DNA of 64,000 bases from Rugamonas sp045984285 (GTDB lineage: Bacteria; Pseudomonadota; Gammaproteobacteria; Burkholderiales; Burkholderiaceae_D): NCBI RefSeq assembly GCF_045984285.3, contig NZ_JBJQIK030000010.1, positions 122,081-186,080 of the forward strand, given 5' to 3'. Every line of letters begins with the position of its first letter. Position 1 is the first letter of the stretch. Below are positions 50,973 through 60,807 of the stretch, piece after piece. Under the pieces are notes generated by a model. That model was given only the letters and a program-made list of their open reading frames with translations, made no database searches and had not been told where the DNA came from. Made by a program: the position numbers and the translations under genes.

Positions 50973-52193
50973 TCAGGTCCGCATGGGCGCTTCCGCCATG
51001 GCCATCAACGCATAAGCAGCGGCGGCGCTGCCGATGCCGAGCAGGCTGGCCAGTGGATGGCTGAGCGCAACAGTGACCGCCGCGCCAAACATCCAGGCTG
51101 CCAGGCCTCTTGCATTGAAGCTGGTCACAGCGCCGCTGCGCCGCACGAACCAATGGTCGGCCAGCAGAACCCCGGCGATGGGCGGAATCGCCACCGTCAG
51201 CAGCTGGAGGAAAGTCTGGAAGTGCGCCAGCACGCCCAGCGCCGCCAGTCCGGAACCGGCCAGTCCGGCCAGCAAGGTGGCCTGGACCCGCGCGTTGCGG
51301 CGTGCGGGCAGGAACTGTGCGAGGGCCAGCCCGGCTGAATAGGCGTTCATCACGTTCGTGGTCCAGGTTGCCATGATCAGCACCGACAAGGCCAGCAGCG
51401 GCATGCCGCTACGGGCGTAGATGTCCACGATGTCGTGGGTGCGCAGCAGGATGGACAGCGCGGCGCCGCAGATCACCATGCCCATGGCCGCCGGCAGGAT
51501 GCCGAACAGGGTGCCCAGCACCGCAGCGCGCACCGTAGTGCAGTGGCGCGCGTAGTCCGGCGCGATCACGGCGCCGACGGCGAAGGCGCCGATCGACATG
51601 CCCACTGCCGTCGCAAAGCCGATGGGGGCTTCGCCGGACGGACGGTAAGCGAGGATGGTATCCCACGCGCCGTCGCCGACTGCCAGGTACATGGCATAGG
51701 CCACCAGCGCAAGCTTGCACGGCACCGCCACATAATTGAGCCACTTGAAATACGAAAAGCCCAGCACCGCAAAGACGAACATGAACGCCCCCAGGCCCAG
51801 CGCGGCAAGCGGCGGCGCCACGTCGAGGCCAAAGGCCGTCTCCAGTATGCGCACCATGGAATCGCCGGCGATGCCGGTCTGCACGCCGAACCAGCCCATC
51901 AGCGCAATGCCGACCGTGGCGCCGATCAGCGCGGGGCCGCCGCGGGTGCCGAAAGGCCTGCGTGCCATATGCACGGTATCATGGCGTGAGGCCGCCGCAG
52001 CTGCGCTCTGCAGCGCCAGGGTTGCAGCGACCGTCGTAAAGCCGATCAGGCAGGCCAGGCACATCTCGGCAAAAGGCATGCCGGCGGCAAGCGTGCTGCC
52101 GAGGATCAGCGCCGGAATGCTGATCATGCCGCCAACCCAGATGGCTGCCAGCCCGGCGCCGCCGATGCGGCTTCCGCTGTCCGCCGCGCTCAT
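50973..52193 (-). CDS. NCS1-family permease (cytosine/purine/hydantoin type)
   Basis: 406 residues, 11-12 hydrophobic helices; CodB-like segments include AIWVGGMISIPALILGSTLAAG, MARRPFGTRGGPALIGATVGIALMGWFGVQ in part, and APDYARHCTTVRAAVLGTLFG. NCS1 carriers import nucleobases, hydantoins, allantoin or related rings with H+ or Na+. Its start overlaps the DUF917 gene by 4 bases, so it is the last member of the leftward TonB-HyuA-DUF917 operon, and should carry that operon's substrate, probably a hydantoin-like ring. Confidence 0.9.
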   Translation of the reverse strand: MSAADSGSRIGGAGLAAIWVGGMISIPALILGSTLAAGMPFAEMCLACLIGFTTVAATLALQSAAAAASRHDTVHMARRPFGTRGGPALIGATVGIALMGWFGVQTGIAGDSMVRILETAFGLDVAPPLAALGLGAFMFVFAVLGFSYFKWLNYVAVPCKLALVAYAMYLAVGDGAWDTILAYRPSGEAPIGFATAVGMSIGAFAVGAVIAPDYARHCTTVRAAVLGTLFGILPAAMGMVICGAALSILLRTHDIVDIYARSGMPLLALSVLIMATWTTNVMNAYSAGLALAQFLPARRNARVQATLLAGLAGSGLAALGVLAHFQTFLQLLTVAIPPIAGVLLADHWFVRRSGAVTSFNARGLAAWMFGAAVTVALSHPLASLLGIGSAAAAYALMAMAEAPMRT

Positions 52194-53275
52194 CGTTCCA
52201 GCACCAGTTTTTCAACCGGCACGTAGTCGCAGGAGTAGCCGAAACGCCGCGGCCCCACCAGCTCCAGCGCGGCTGCCGTGCGCCACTGCGGCACGCAGGG
52301 AATCGCCACCACCGCTACCCGCAGGCCGAAGCGGGTCTGTTCGGCGGTAATCGGCTCGCCGGATTCCAGGTCCAGCAGCACGATCAGGTCCGGCGTGGTG
52401 CACAGCACCTCTCCCCCGGCGGAAATCATCAGGAACTCGTTCTGGAATTTCAGGGCGGCTTCCCTGCCCTCATCCTCCTCCAGTCCTTTCACGGTGGCGT
52501 GGCCGAAGCTGAAACGGCCGTCGATGGTGCGCCGTACCTCTGTCACCTTGCCCTTGAACACGCGGAAGCCGCCGGTGGCGCGCACCACGGCGGCCACCGG
52601 GTCCGCGTGATGGGCGCGCGCATCGAACAGGGCCTGGCCCGCTGCGCGCGCGGCGGAGATGGAGCGCGGCACCAGCGCCTTTTTAAGCTGCGCGGCGGTC
52701 ATGGAATAAATCGCCATGTAGGCGGAACCGCCCATCTCCATGGTGATGTTGCGCACGAATTTTTCAACCGCGTGGATGTCTGCCACTTCAATGGTGAACA
52801 CATTGCCCTTTTCATCGGCCATGGTCAGCGGGGACGGCAGGATGCCCTGCAGGGTGCACAGCGTCATGGGCAACTCCGGGAAAGCCCGTCCCATGGTGTC
52901 GCCGTCGATCAGGGGCAGGCCAAGGCTGCTCGCCACGCAGAAGGGAATGGTGGAATTGATGCCCCCCACTTCAATCGACATCAGCCCTTTGGCCGGCTTG
53001 CCCAGATGGCGCTCCAGCGCCTTCAGCGCCTTCACCATGGGCTCCGCCTGCGGCAGTTTTTCCAGGATCACCGAGGGCGAGCCCACCATGGCGATCGGCA
53101 CGATCAGGTCGTCGTCCTCAAAGTAATCCAGGTCCACCAGCTCCACCGGGCCATACTCGCGGATGGCCTTCATGGCCAGCAGCTTCCCGAGGTAGGGATC
53201 ACCGCCCCCGCCTGTTCCGTAGATGGCGCTGCCGGCGGCGATTGCTTCGATATCGCGTTCTTCAATCATTGTCAT
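52190..53275 (-). CDS. DUF917-family protein (S-methyl-thiohydantoin desulfurase-like)
   Basis: 361 residues. N-terminus IEAIAAGSAIYGTGGGGDPYLGKLL carries the Gly-rich motif of DUF917; MSIEVGGINSTIPFCVASSLGLPLIDGDTMGRAFPELPM in parts is its core, followed by the C-terminal DUF917 half. Members often accompany HyuA/HyuB-type proteins and some are named S-methyl-thiohydantoin desulfurases; whether this protein has that activity is unknown. It lies 12 bases from the HyuA-like gene and overlaps the permease gene by 4 bases. With HyuA-like and NCS1 proteins it suggests ring opening or modification of a (thio)hydantoin. Confidence 0.88.
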   Translation of the reverse strand: MTMIEERDIEAIAAGSAIYGTGGGGDPYLGKLLAMKAIREYGPVELVDLDYFEDDDLIVPIAMVGSPSVILEKLPQAEPMVKALKALERHLGKPAKGLMSIEVGGINSTIPFCVASSLGLPLIDGDTMGRAFPELPMTLCTLQGILPSPLTMADEKGNVFTIEVADIHAVEKFVRNITMEMGGSAYMAIYSMTAAQLKKALVPRSISAARAAGQALFDARAHHADPVAAVVRATGGFRVFKGKVTEVRRTIDGRFSFGHATVKGLEEDEGREAALKFQNEFLMISAGGEVLCTTPDLIVLLDLESGEPITAEQTRFGLRVAVVAIPCVPQWRTAAALELVGPRRFGYSCDYVPVEKLVLER

Positions 53276-53287
53276 AGTTATTCCTGT

Positions 53288-54823
53288 TTATGCGAGGTCG
53301 CCCACGACGCGCAGGTGGATGCGCGTAGCATTGCCGGGAAGGTAGGAGAGCGGCGTCTCCTCCACGTCGAGCAGCGTGACGGTACCGGGATTTGCGCCTG
53401 CGGCCACGGCCAGCGCCACGGCATCCCGCTCCGCTTCGGCCAGCGCCTCGGCCCGGGTGCTGTGCTCCAGCAGGACCACGCGGTCCACTTCGCCGCTTAC
53501 CTGCGCCATGGCCGCGCCCACGGCATTGGCCACGCCGAAGCCCGCAGGGACCTGCACCGCCATGCCGCGGATGGCGCCGCCAACCAGGATGCTCCCGCCG
53601 CCGACAACGATCACCGGCAGCGGCTCGGCCGAGGTGCGCATGCGCTCGATTGCATCGTGCAGCGTGCCCTGCATGCGCTCAAAGCAGCTGCGCACGCGGC
53701 CGGGATCCAGCTGCGCCACGCGGCTGGCATCGCCAAGCTGGGCGACGCCGGCAGCCACCGCGATATCGGTCGCCGTGGTGGTGCCGCCGCCATAGACCAG
53801 TGCTTCGGTATGGATGCGGTAGCCCACGCTGATCGGCCCCACGGTGCGCAGGTCGTTGCTGACGACGGAGCCGCCGCCCAGGCCGATGCTGTACACGTCC
53901 GGCATGCGGAAATTGGTGCGCACCCCGCCCACCTGCACGGCAACGCCGGACTGGCGCGGGAAGCCGCCCTGCAGCACGCCCACATCGGCCGTGGTGCCGC
54001 CGATGTCGACCACGATGGCGTCCTTCAGCCCGGACAGGAAGGCCGCGCCGCGCATCGAATTGGTCGGCCCCGAGGCCACCGTGAGGATGGGGAAACGCCT
54101 GGCCTGTTCCGCATTCAGCAAGGTGCCATCGTTCTGTGTCAGGTAAAACGGCGCATCGATGCCGCTCTCGTGCAAGGCCTTGCGGTAGGCGTCCACCACG
54201 TGCCCGGCCAGGTCGGCCAGGCAGGCATTCAGGATGGTGGCGTTTTCCCGCTCCAGCAAGCCGATGCGGCCAATTTCGGACGACAGCGTGATGCGGGCAT
54301 CGGGGATCACCGAGCGCAGCGCCTCCGCAGCCAGGCGCTCCTGTTCGGCATTGAGGAAGGAGAACACACCGCACAGGGCGATGTCGCGGATGCCGGCGGC
54401 CTTGATCTCGCCGCCGATGACGGCCAGCTCGCCACGGTCGAGGGCACTCAGGTGCTGTCCGTTGAACTCATATCCGCCGTGCGCGATAAAGGGCTTGATG
54501 GCGGCCGCCGCCACAAAATCTGCGGGCCAGTCGGTCAACGCCGGCAGGCCCACCGTGGCGGGCGCGCCCAGCCGGATCGCCGCTACCGGGTTCAGCCCCT
54601 TGCGTTCCACCAGGGCATTGGTGAAGTGCGTAGTGCCGATCATGACCGCGCCGATTTCGTTTTTCGGCAGCATGCTGCCTTCGCAAACCTGGCGCAGCGC
54701 ATTCAGCACGCCAGTCGTAACGTCCTGCGTGGTGGCGGTTTTACAGGAGAACAGCATATCGCTGCCGCGCATGATGACGGCATCGGTGTTGGTGCCGCCG
54801 ACGTCAATTCCAACCTTGATCAT
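53288..54823 (-). CDS. Hydantoinase/oxoprolinase-family protein (HyuA-like ATPase)
   Basis: 511 residues. N-terminal ASKHA-type ATP motif MIKVGIDVGGTNTDAVI, MIGTTHFTNALVERKG, then the hydantoinase_A domain DAIVVDIGGTTADVGVLQGG and SIGLGGGSVVSNDLRTVGP. Shorter than full HyuA (about 650-700) but complete for this subfamily, which pairs with DUF917. No HyuB-like gene is present. Would use ATP to open a cyclic amide ring. Second gene of the operon, 20 bases after the TonB receptor. Confidence 0.9.
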   Translation of the reverse strand: MIKVGIDVGGTNTDAVIMRGSDMLFSCKTATTQDVTTGVLNALRQVCEGSMLPKNEIGAVMIGTTHFTNALVERKGLNPVAAIRLGAPATVGLPALTDWPADFVAAAAIKPFIAHGGYEFNGQHLSALDRGELAVIGGEIKAAGIRDIALCGVFSFLNAEQERLAAEALRSVIPDARITLSSEIGRIGLLERENATILNACLADLAGHVVDAYRKALHESGIDAPFYLTQNDGTLLNAEQARRFPILTVASGPTNSMRGAAFLSGLKDAIVVDIGGTTADVGVLQGGFPRQSGVAVQVGGVRTNFRMPDVYSIGLGGGSVVSNDLRTVGPISVGYRIHTEALVYGGGTTTATDIAVAAGVAQLGDASRVAQLDPGRVRSCFERMQGTLHDAIERMRTSAEPLPVIVVGGGSILVGGAIRGMAVQVPAGFGVANAVGAAMAQVSGEVDRVVLLEHSTRAEALAEAERDAVALAVAAGANPGTVTLLDVEETPLSYLPGNATRIHLRVVGDLA

Positions 54824-54843
54824 ATCTGTGATTCCAATCCGGC

Positions 54844-56970
54844 CTAGAAGCGGGCCTTGAACGTGAGGGTGTAGGTGCGGCCGGCCGCCAGCGAGCCGAT
54901 GTCGTAAGGCAGGCCGCTGTACTGCCCGGAGTTGAAGTCCGCGTAGTAGCGTTTGTCGCCAAGGTTCTGGCCCGCCAGCGTGAGCGACCAGGCGTCCCGC
55001 GCATCGCGCAGCGTCAGGCGCAGGCCGAACAGGTTCAGGGATGGCGACACCGCGGCGTTATCCGGGTGCCAGTATTTCTTGTCGCGGTATTCGTAGTCGA
55101 ACCGCGCCATGCCCTCCAGGCCGGGCGCCACCGGGCGCGTGTGCTGGACGCCTAGGTTGATCTTGAGCGGCGAATTCTTCGGCGTATGGTGGCCGATGGT
55201 GGAAGGCTCGGCGCGGTTGGCCCGGATCTCGCCCTTGGTGTAGCCCACGCCGCCATCGAATTCCAGGCCACGCATGGGCAGGTAGCGGAAGTCCACATCG
55301 AAGCCGGTCAGGTTCACCCGGTCGATATTGGAAATGATCTGGGAAGCCGTGGCCGTATTCACGTAGAAGAACTGGAAGTCCTTTGAACGGGAGCGGAACA
55401 CCGCCGCATTCAGCACCAGGCGGTTATCGAGCAGGCTGGTCTTCATGCCGAGCTCGCCGTTGGTGAGGGTCTCGGGCCGGAAGTTGGCATTGCCGGGCGA
55501 ATTGAAGCCGCCCGAACGGAAGCCGGTACTGAACGTGGCATAGCCCAGCACCTCCGGATTGAATTTCCGGGTCAGCGTCAGTTTCGGCTGCCATTTCGCG
55601 TAGCTGGCCTGGCGCCGGCTGTGGTCCACCAGGTTCTGCTGCCTGCGCTCGTCGCGGTCGTAGCGCAGCGCACCCGACAAGGTGGTGCCGGGCGCAAGAT
55701 CATAGTCAAGCTGGCCGAACGCCGCCTTTGCCGTGTTGTCGTTCGCTTCGTTCAGGTTGACCAGGTTTTTGGCCATATCGTCGAACTGCCCGTGCGAGCT
55801 GTCGGTATCGATGAAGGCCCGGGTCAGCAGGTCGCGTTTGGTGCCAAGGTAGTAAATGCCGCCGATCCAGCGCAGCGGTCCTTCGTCGGCCGAGGTCAGG
55901 CGCAGCTCCTGGCTCACCATGCGCACGGCCAGGTTCTGGCCCTGCCCTGCCTGGAAGCCGAAACCGAGGAAGCCGCCCGGCGTGTCCACCGGATTGGAGA
56001 ACTCCACGTCGCCCCGGTAGTCTTCATTAAGCCGGGTATAGCCACTGATGGACGTGAGGGTGGCGAACGGCAGTTCGTAGCTCACTTTCGCGCTGAAGTC
56101 GCGCGTGGTGCCCGTGGTTTCGCCGTTGATGTTGGAGCGCGGCGGGCGGATCAGGTCCGGCCGGTTCTTGACGGCGATGCTGTCCCAGGTGGCGCCCGCC
56201 TCGAAGTCGACATAGCTCGCGCGCAGGTCGATTGCCAGGCCTGCGGCGGGCTTGAACAGCAGGCGGGCGCGCAGGGAATTGTCATGATCGACCGCATCGA
56301 CGTTGCGGCCGGTATAGGTGTTGCGGATCAGGCCGTCGAATTTTTTGGTCTGGCCGACGATGCGGTAGAAGGCCGTGTCGTCCACCAGCGCGCCCCCCAG
56401 GCCGGCCGATGCTTCCTTCAGGCCGCCATTGCCGGCCTCGAAGGCGGCGAAGCCGTCGCGCTTGTTCGATGGCGCCTTCGTTTCGATATTGATGGCGCCG
56501 CCGATCGCGTTGCGGCCGTACAGCGCACCCTGCGGGCCTTTCAGCACTTCGATGCGTTCGATATCGAACAGGTTCATCTTCAGCTGCTTCTGGTTGTTCT
56601 GCGGCACGCCGTCCACCACCACCGCCACCGGCGAATCGGCATTATTGATCTGCGTGACGCCGCGCAGCACCACAAAGGAATTCCCGTAGGTGAAGGAATT
56701 ATCGAAGGACATGTTCGGCGTGAGGTTGATGAAATCCTGGGTGCTCTGGATCCCCATTGCCTCCACCTGCTTCTGGCTGAAGGCCTTCACGGCCACGGGA
56801 ACATCCTGCAGGCGCTCCAGGCGGCGTTGCGCGGTGACGACAATGGTTTCAATTTTGTCAGCACTCCCGTCCTGCGCTGCGCCGTCCGTTTGCTGGGCCC
56901 AGGCATGGCCCGGGGCGGCGAACACGCTCATGACCGCGAGCGCTAGCGGGTGGATCCGTTTGGCCTGCAT
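54844..56970 (-). CDS. TonB-dependent outer-membrane receptor of the hydantoin-type operon
   Basis: 708 residues from the ATG at 56970, which has AAGGAG nine bases upstream. Signal peptide (IHPLALAVMSVFAAPGHAWA), TonB box IETIVVTAQRR, plug with VPVAVKAFSQKQVEAMGIQS, VVLRGVTQI, and IERIEVLKGPQGALYGRNAIGG; barrel ending YTLTFKARF with terminal Phe. First gene of an operon with HyuA-like, DUF917 and NCS1 genes, so it probably takes up their substrate at the outer membrane. Divergent from the MalT-type activator at 57140, which likely controls it. Confidence 0.93.
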   Translation of the reverse strand: MQAKRIHPLALAVMSVFAAPGHAWAQQTDGAAQDGSADKIETIVVTAQRRLERLQDVPVAVKAFSQKQVEAMGIQSTQDFINLTPNMSFDNSFTYGNSFVVLRGVTQINNADSPVAVVVDGVPQNNQKQLKMNLFDIERIEVLKGPQGALYGRNAIGGAINIETKAPSNKRDGFAAFEAGNGGLKEASAGLGGALVDDTAFYRIVGQTKKFDGLIRNTYTGRNVDAVDHDNSLRARLLFKPAAGLAIDLRASYVDFEAGATWDSIAVKNRPDLIRPPRSNINGETTGTTRDFSAKVSYELPFATLTSISGYTRLNEDYRGDVEFSNPVDTPGGFLGFGFQAGQGQNLAVRMVSQELRLTSADEGPLRWIGGIYYLGTKRDLLTRAFIDTDSSHGQFDDMAKNLVNLNEANDNTAKAAFGQLDYDLAPGTTLSGALRYDRDERRQQNLVDHSRRQASYAKWQPKLTLTRKFNPEVLGYATFSTGFRSGGFNSPGNANFRPETLTNGELGMKTSLLDNRLVLNAAVFRSRSKDFQFFYVNTATASQIISNIDRVNLTGFDVDFRYLPMRGLEFDGGVGYTKGEIRANRAEPSTIGHHTPKNSPLKINLGVQHTRPVAPGLEGMARFDYEYRDKKYWHPDNAAVSPSLNLFGLRLTLRDARDAWSLTLAGQNLGDKRYYADFNSGQYSGLPYDIGSLAAGRTYTLTFKARF

Positions 56971-57139
56971 GAAGTTCTCCTTATTGTTAGGTGCGAATTC
57001 ACTATATGAGAACCGCATGGGCCGGACAATTCCGGTGCCGGGGGATGCGGGGGACAAATTCGGGGGATACGGCCGCCGCCCGTAGGCAGCGCCATATTGC
57101 CGTGGCAGAATAGCCTGCAAGCCCTCCGACCTTTTGCAC

Positions 57140-59797
57140 ATGAAAACCACAGCTACACCCCGCACAGTGCGCAGCGTGCACGTTGAGGATGCGCTCTGGC
57201 GCCAACGTGTGATCGACAAGCTGCTGTCCACCCCGCCCCGCTCGGCGCGCCTGACCTTCCTGAGCGCGCCGGCCGGCTACGGCAAAAGCACCACGATGGC
57301 GCAGTTCGCACAGCAGGCGCGGGACGGGGGCAAACAGGCAGCCTGGCTCAGCTGCGATGAGCGCGACGTCGATCCCGTGCTGTTCTCCGAAAGTTTCACG
57401 GCGGCCCTGAAGCGCTGCGGCATTGCGCCGGCCGCCGGCGCCTCGCTGGCCAACAGCCTGGCCGCGGTCGAAGCGCCGCTGATGATCTGCATCGACGACT
57501 TTGAACAGGCCGCCGGCCCGGACGTGGAACAGCTGCTCAGCCAGATGCTGCAAACCCTGCCGCACAATGTGAGCATGGTGATCGCCAGCCGCAAGCCGCC
57601 CAGCCATCAGTTCACGCGGCTGCAGCTGGCGGGCCAGCTGCGCATCGTGGATGCCGAAACGCTGCGCTTCACCCCGGCCGAAGCCGAGGAACTGCTGGGA
57701 AGCTCCATGCCCGGCGCAGCCGTGGCCCAGATCTCGCACTACACCGACGGCTGGCCGTTCGCGCTGCAGCTGGCGCGCCTGCGCGCGGAAAGCTCGGAGC
57801 ACCAGCTGGAGCCGGGCATCGAGGCCAGCGGCAAGATTCCCCGGCGCCAGATCTTCGACTACCTGGCGCACGAGGTGCTGTCCACCATCGGCGCGCCGCT
57901 GCGCGATTTCATGCTGGAGGTTGCGGTGCTGGATGTGATCGACGCCGATGCGGCCAATGCGGTGCGCGGCAAGGATGACAGCCTGGCGCTGATACGGCAG
58001 CTGTGCAATATCCGGCCGATTGCCGTGGTGGAGGAATCGTCCTGGAGCGCACGGCTGCATCCGCTGCTGCGCGACTACCTGATCGACACGCTGGAACTGC
58101 AATCGCCCGGCCGCGTCAGCTTCCTGCACCAGCGCGCGGCCGCCCACCTTGCCGCCCTCGGCAATGTGCACACGGCGATGAAACACGCCGTCGATGCCGG
58201 GCGGCTGGAGCTGGCCGCGGACATCATGGAGGATGCGGGCGCCATCCGGCTGGTGGCCAACGAGGGCGTGGTGCGCACGCGGCTCATGCTGCGCCTGCTG
58301 CCCGAAGGCCTGGTCCGCAAACGGCCGCGGCTGCATATGGTGCAGCTGGTGCTGTGCCTGATCGAAGGCGAGCCGAGCCCCTTCGAAGCCGATTTCGAGC
58401 GCATCGAATACCTGGCGCGGGAAGAGGCATGGCAGGCCACGCCCGCCCTCACCTACGACCTTGAAATGACGCGCTGCATGGTGCTGATGCAGCAGTCCGA
58501 GCATGTAGAACAGCTGTCGCCGTGGTCGGTGCTCACGCAGGCCAAGGGCATTGTGCGCTCCGGCGCGCTGGACGATCCGCGCCTGATGGCCATCATCCTG
58601 CCGGTGGAGATCTACTTCCTGCATCGCCTGGGACCGATCGAGCGCTGCGACCGCCGCATCGACGAAGTGGTGGCGCTGGGCGAACGCGGCGCCTACACCC
58701 ACAACAGTCCCTGGATTCCCATGTACTACGCGCGCAGTGCGCTGGCCAAGGGCCGGCTCGCCGAAGCGGAGCGCATGATCTCGCAGTCCCTGCAGCGCGA
58801 TGCCAACTTCCTGCGCTTCAACCAGGACTCCCTGGCGCAGCTGGTGAACAGCGTACTGGGCCAGACCGCCTACCTGCGTGGCGATATCGACCAGGCCACG
58901 CTGCACCTGAGTGAGCTCATGCGGGCAAACACCACCTTCCGTTTCGAGGTCTGCTATGCGCGCTATGTGGCGCTGGCGCGCTGCCACTTCGTGCGCGGCG
59001 AAGTGCAGCGCGCTTTCGACCTGCTGAACGACGCGCGCACCCTCGCCATCGAAGAGAGCTTGCCGCCGCTGAACCTGGCGGCCTCCATGGCCTACCTGGA
59101 ATTCCAGTGCCTGCAAAATCCGGCCGAGGCCGCGCTGCTGGCCGGCGAGATGGAACTGGAGCAGCGCTGGCAGTGGTCCGGCCAGGACCTGGCCATTGCA
59201 TGGCAGGTGGTGGAAAACATCGCACGGGCCCGCTACTTCTGCATGCTGGCGGCGGGACGCCTGGACGAAGCCAGGGAAACCGCGCTGGCGTTCAAGGCGC
59301 GCGCGCACCGGCTCGGCTTCCGGGCCAGCGAACTGATGGCGGACGCCATGCACCTCCAGCTGCAATACACCGAGCTGCCGAACCGGGCCCAGGCGAAAGC
59401 GCTGGAGGCCCTGCTCGCCGAAACCCACGAGCTGGGCCTGGTGCAGCCTTTTGTGGAACTGGGCACGCGCATGATGACGGTGCTGGGCAGCTGGCTGGCA
59501 CAGCGCGGGCACGACGACGACGCTGCGCCCAGCGTCAAATGGGCCACCACCCTGATCGGGCGCATCAACGACGCGCACCGCGAGCGCACCCAGAGCGTGG
59601 CCAGCAAACTGTTCACGCCGCGCGAAGTGGATGTGCTGTATGAACTGTCCAAGAGCAGCACCACCAAGGCCATCGCCCGCAATCTCACACTATCACCCGA
59701 AACCATCAAGCACCACCTGAAAGCCATCTTTGCCAAGCTGGGCGTGGGCAACCGGGAAGATGCGATCCGGGCGGCGCGGGTCCGCGGCCTGATCTGA
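57140..59797 (+). CDS. MalT-type LuxR-family ATP-dependent activator
   Basis: 885 residues. STAND ATPase with Walker A LSAPAGYGKSTT (about 46-57) and Walker B-like PLMICIDDFEQAAG; a long TPR-like helical middle; and a C-terminal LuxR helix-turn-helix LFTPREVDVLYELSKSSTTKAIARNLTLSP in two parts, ending ETIKHHLKAIFAKLGVGNR. MalT relatives bind a small inducer and ATP, then oligomerise at promoters. It is divergent from the TonB/HyuA/DUF917/NCS1 operon (169 bases between) and so most likely activates it in response to the substrate. ATG at 57140 is preferred to the in-frame TTG six bases earlier. Confidence 0.92.
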   Translation: MKTTATPRTVRSVHVEDALWRQRVIDKLLSTPPRSARLTFLSAPAGYGKSTTMAQFAQQARDGGKQAAWLSCDERDVDPVLFSESFTAALKRCGIAPAAGASLANSLAAVEAPLMICIDDFEQAAGPDVEQLLSQMLQTLPHNVSMVIASRKPPSHQFTRLQLAGQLRIVDAETLRFTPAEAEELLGSSMPGAAVAQISHYTDGWPFALQLARLRAESSEHQLEPGIEASGKIPRRQIFDYLAHEVLSTIGAPLRDFMLEVAVLDVIDADAANAVRGKDDSLALIRQLCNIRPIAVVEESSWSARLHPLLRDYLIDTLELQSPGRVSFLHQRAAAHLAALGNVHTAMKHAVDAGRLELAADIMEDAGAIRLVANEGVVRTRLMLRLLPEGLVRKRPRLHMVQLVLCLIEGEPSPFEADFERIEYLAREEAWQATPALTYDLEMTRCMVLMQQSEHVEQLSPWSVLTQAKGIVRSGALDDPRLMAIILPVEIYFLHRLGPIERCDRRIDEVVALGERGAYTHNSPWIPMYYARSALAKGRLAEAERMISQSLQRDANFLRFNQDSLAQLVNSVLGQTAYLRGDIDQATLHLSELMRANTTFRFEVCYARYVALARCHFVRGEVQRAFDLLNDARTLAIEESLPPLNLAASMAYLEFQCLQNPAEAALLAGEMELEQRWQWSGQDLAIAWQVVENIARARYFCMLAAGRLDEARETALAFKARAHRLGFRASELMADAMHLQLQYTELPNRAQAKALEALLAETHELGLVQPFVELGTRMMTVLGSWLAQRGHDDDAAPSVKWATTLIGRINDAHRERTQSVASKLFTPREVDVLYELSKSSTTKAIARNLTLSPETIKHHLKAIFAKLGVGNREDAIRAARVRGLI

Positions 59798-59805
59798 ACC
59801 AACAG

Positions 59806-60711
59806 CTAGCCCGCGCTGACGTGGCGCGTGTAGCTGGCAGGCGGCATGCCGCTATGGCGCGCGAAGGCAACGCTGAAAGCGCTCGCAGAACCGTAGCCTA
59901 CGCGTTCCGCCACCTCCGCCACGCGGTGCGTGCCGCGCCGCAGAAGATTCCTGGCGAGCGCCATACGCCAGGCCAGCAGGTATTCCATCGGCGGCATGCC
60001 GACTGATGCACTGAAGCGCTCAAAGAAGGTGGAGCGCGACATTGCTGCTTCCTGCGCCAGCCCGGCCACAGTCCACGGATGCTCCGGCGCCTCGTGCATG
60101 CGCCGCAGCGCGGCCGCAAGACGGGCGTCCGACAGGCCCTGCACCAGTCCCGGGGCGACGGCCGCGCCTCCGCCAGTGCGCAGGGCCTCGATCAGCAGCA
60201 CCTCAAGCAGGCGGGTGATGACCACATCGCGTGCCGGCCGCTGACGGGCGGATTCATCCCCCACCAGCTGCACGAGCATGGTCAGCCGCGGATCGCCCCG
60301 CACATGCACCAGCCGCGGCAGCAGCGGCGCCAGCAGCGCCGCGTCGGGCGAACCGAATTCACAGTGGCCGATGAGATAACGGACGTCCGGTGGCCCCTCC
60401 TCCGTCCCCAGCCTGAACTCGCCGGCGCGCAGCTGCACGGGGGCACGGTTGAAGTCCCCCTGCCTCGGCGCGCGCAGGCTGCTCATGGCGAAATCAAAGG
60501 AAGCGGGAATCAGCACGAAATCGCCCTGCGCCAGCGTCAGCGCCGGCTCATCCCCAACCGTGAGCCGGCACTCGCCTTCAAGGACCACGCAATAGAACGG
60601 CTGCCCAGCCTCCGAACGGCGCACGCCCCAACGCCCTGCGGCACTGACCAGCTTCGTCAGCCTTACATAGGGCTGGAGCATTTCAACGACCTGTGACAAC
60701 GGATCAGACAT
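59806..60711 (-). CDS. AraC-family regulator with N-terminal cupin
   Basis: 301 residues. Cupin_6 N-terminus (YCVVLEGECRLTVGDEPALTLAQGDFVLIPA in two parts) and two C-terminal AraC helix-turn-helices (WTVAGLAQEAAMSRSTFFERF and VAEVAERVGYGSASAFSVAF). The cupin type often responds to reactive aldehydes or stress compounds. Divergent from a short-chain dehydrogenase (96 bases between), which is the probable target. Its stop is 8 bases from that of the convergent MalT-type gene. Confidence 0.93.
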   Translation of the reverse strand: MSDPLSQVVEMLQPYVRLTKLVSAAGRWGVRRSEAGQPFYCVVLEGECRLTVGDEPALTLAQGDFVLIPASFDFAMSSLRAPRQGDFNRAPVQLRAGEFRLGTEEGPPDVRYLIGHCEFGSPDAALLAPLLPRLVHVRGDPRLTMLVQLVGDESARQRPARDVVITRLLEVLLIEALRTGGGAAVAPGLVQGLSDARLAAALRRMHEAPEHPWTVAGLAQEAAMSRSTFFERFSASVGMPPMEYLLAWRMALARNLLRRGTHRVAEVAERVGYGSASAFSVAFARHSGMPPASYTRHVSAG

Positions 60712-60807
60712 CCCGGACTCTCCCTAAAGCAATACGGACTGCAAATTATAGAAAGTCCGAACCGTATCCATTATCGTTCATCCATCCACACATTTACAGG
60801 AGTTCTC

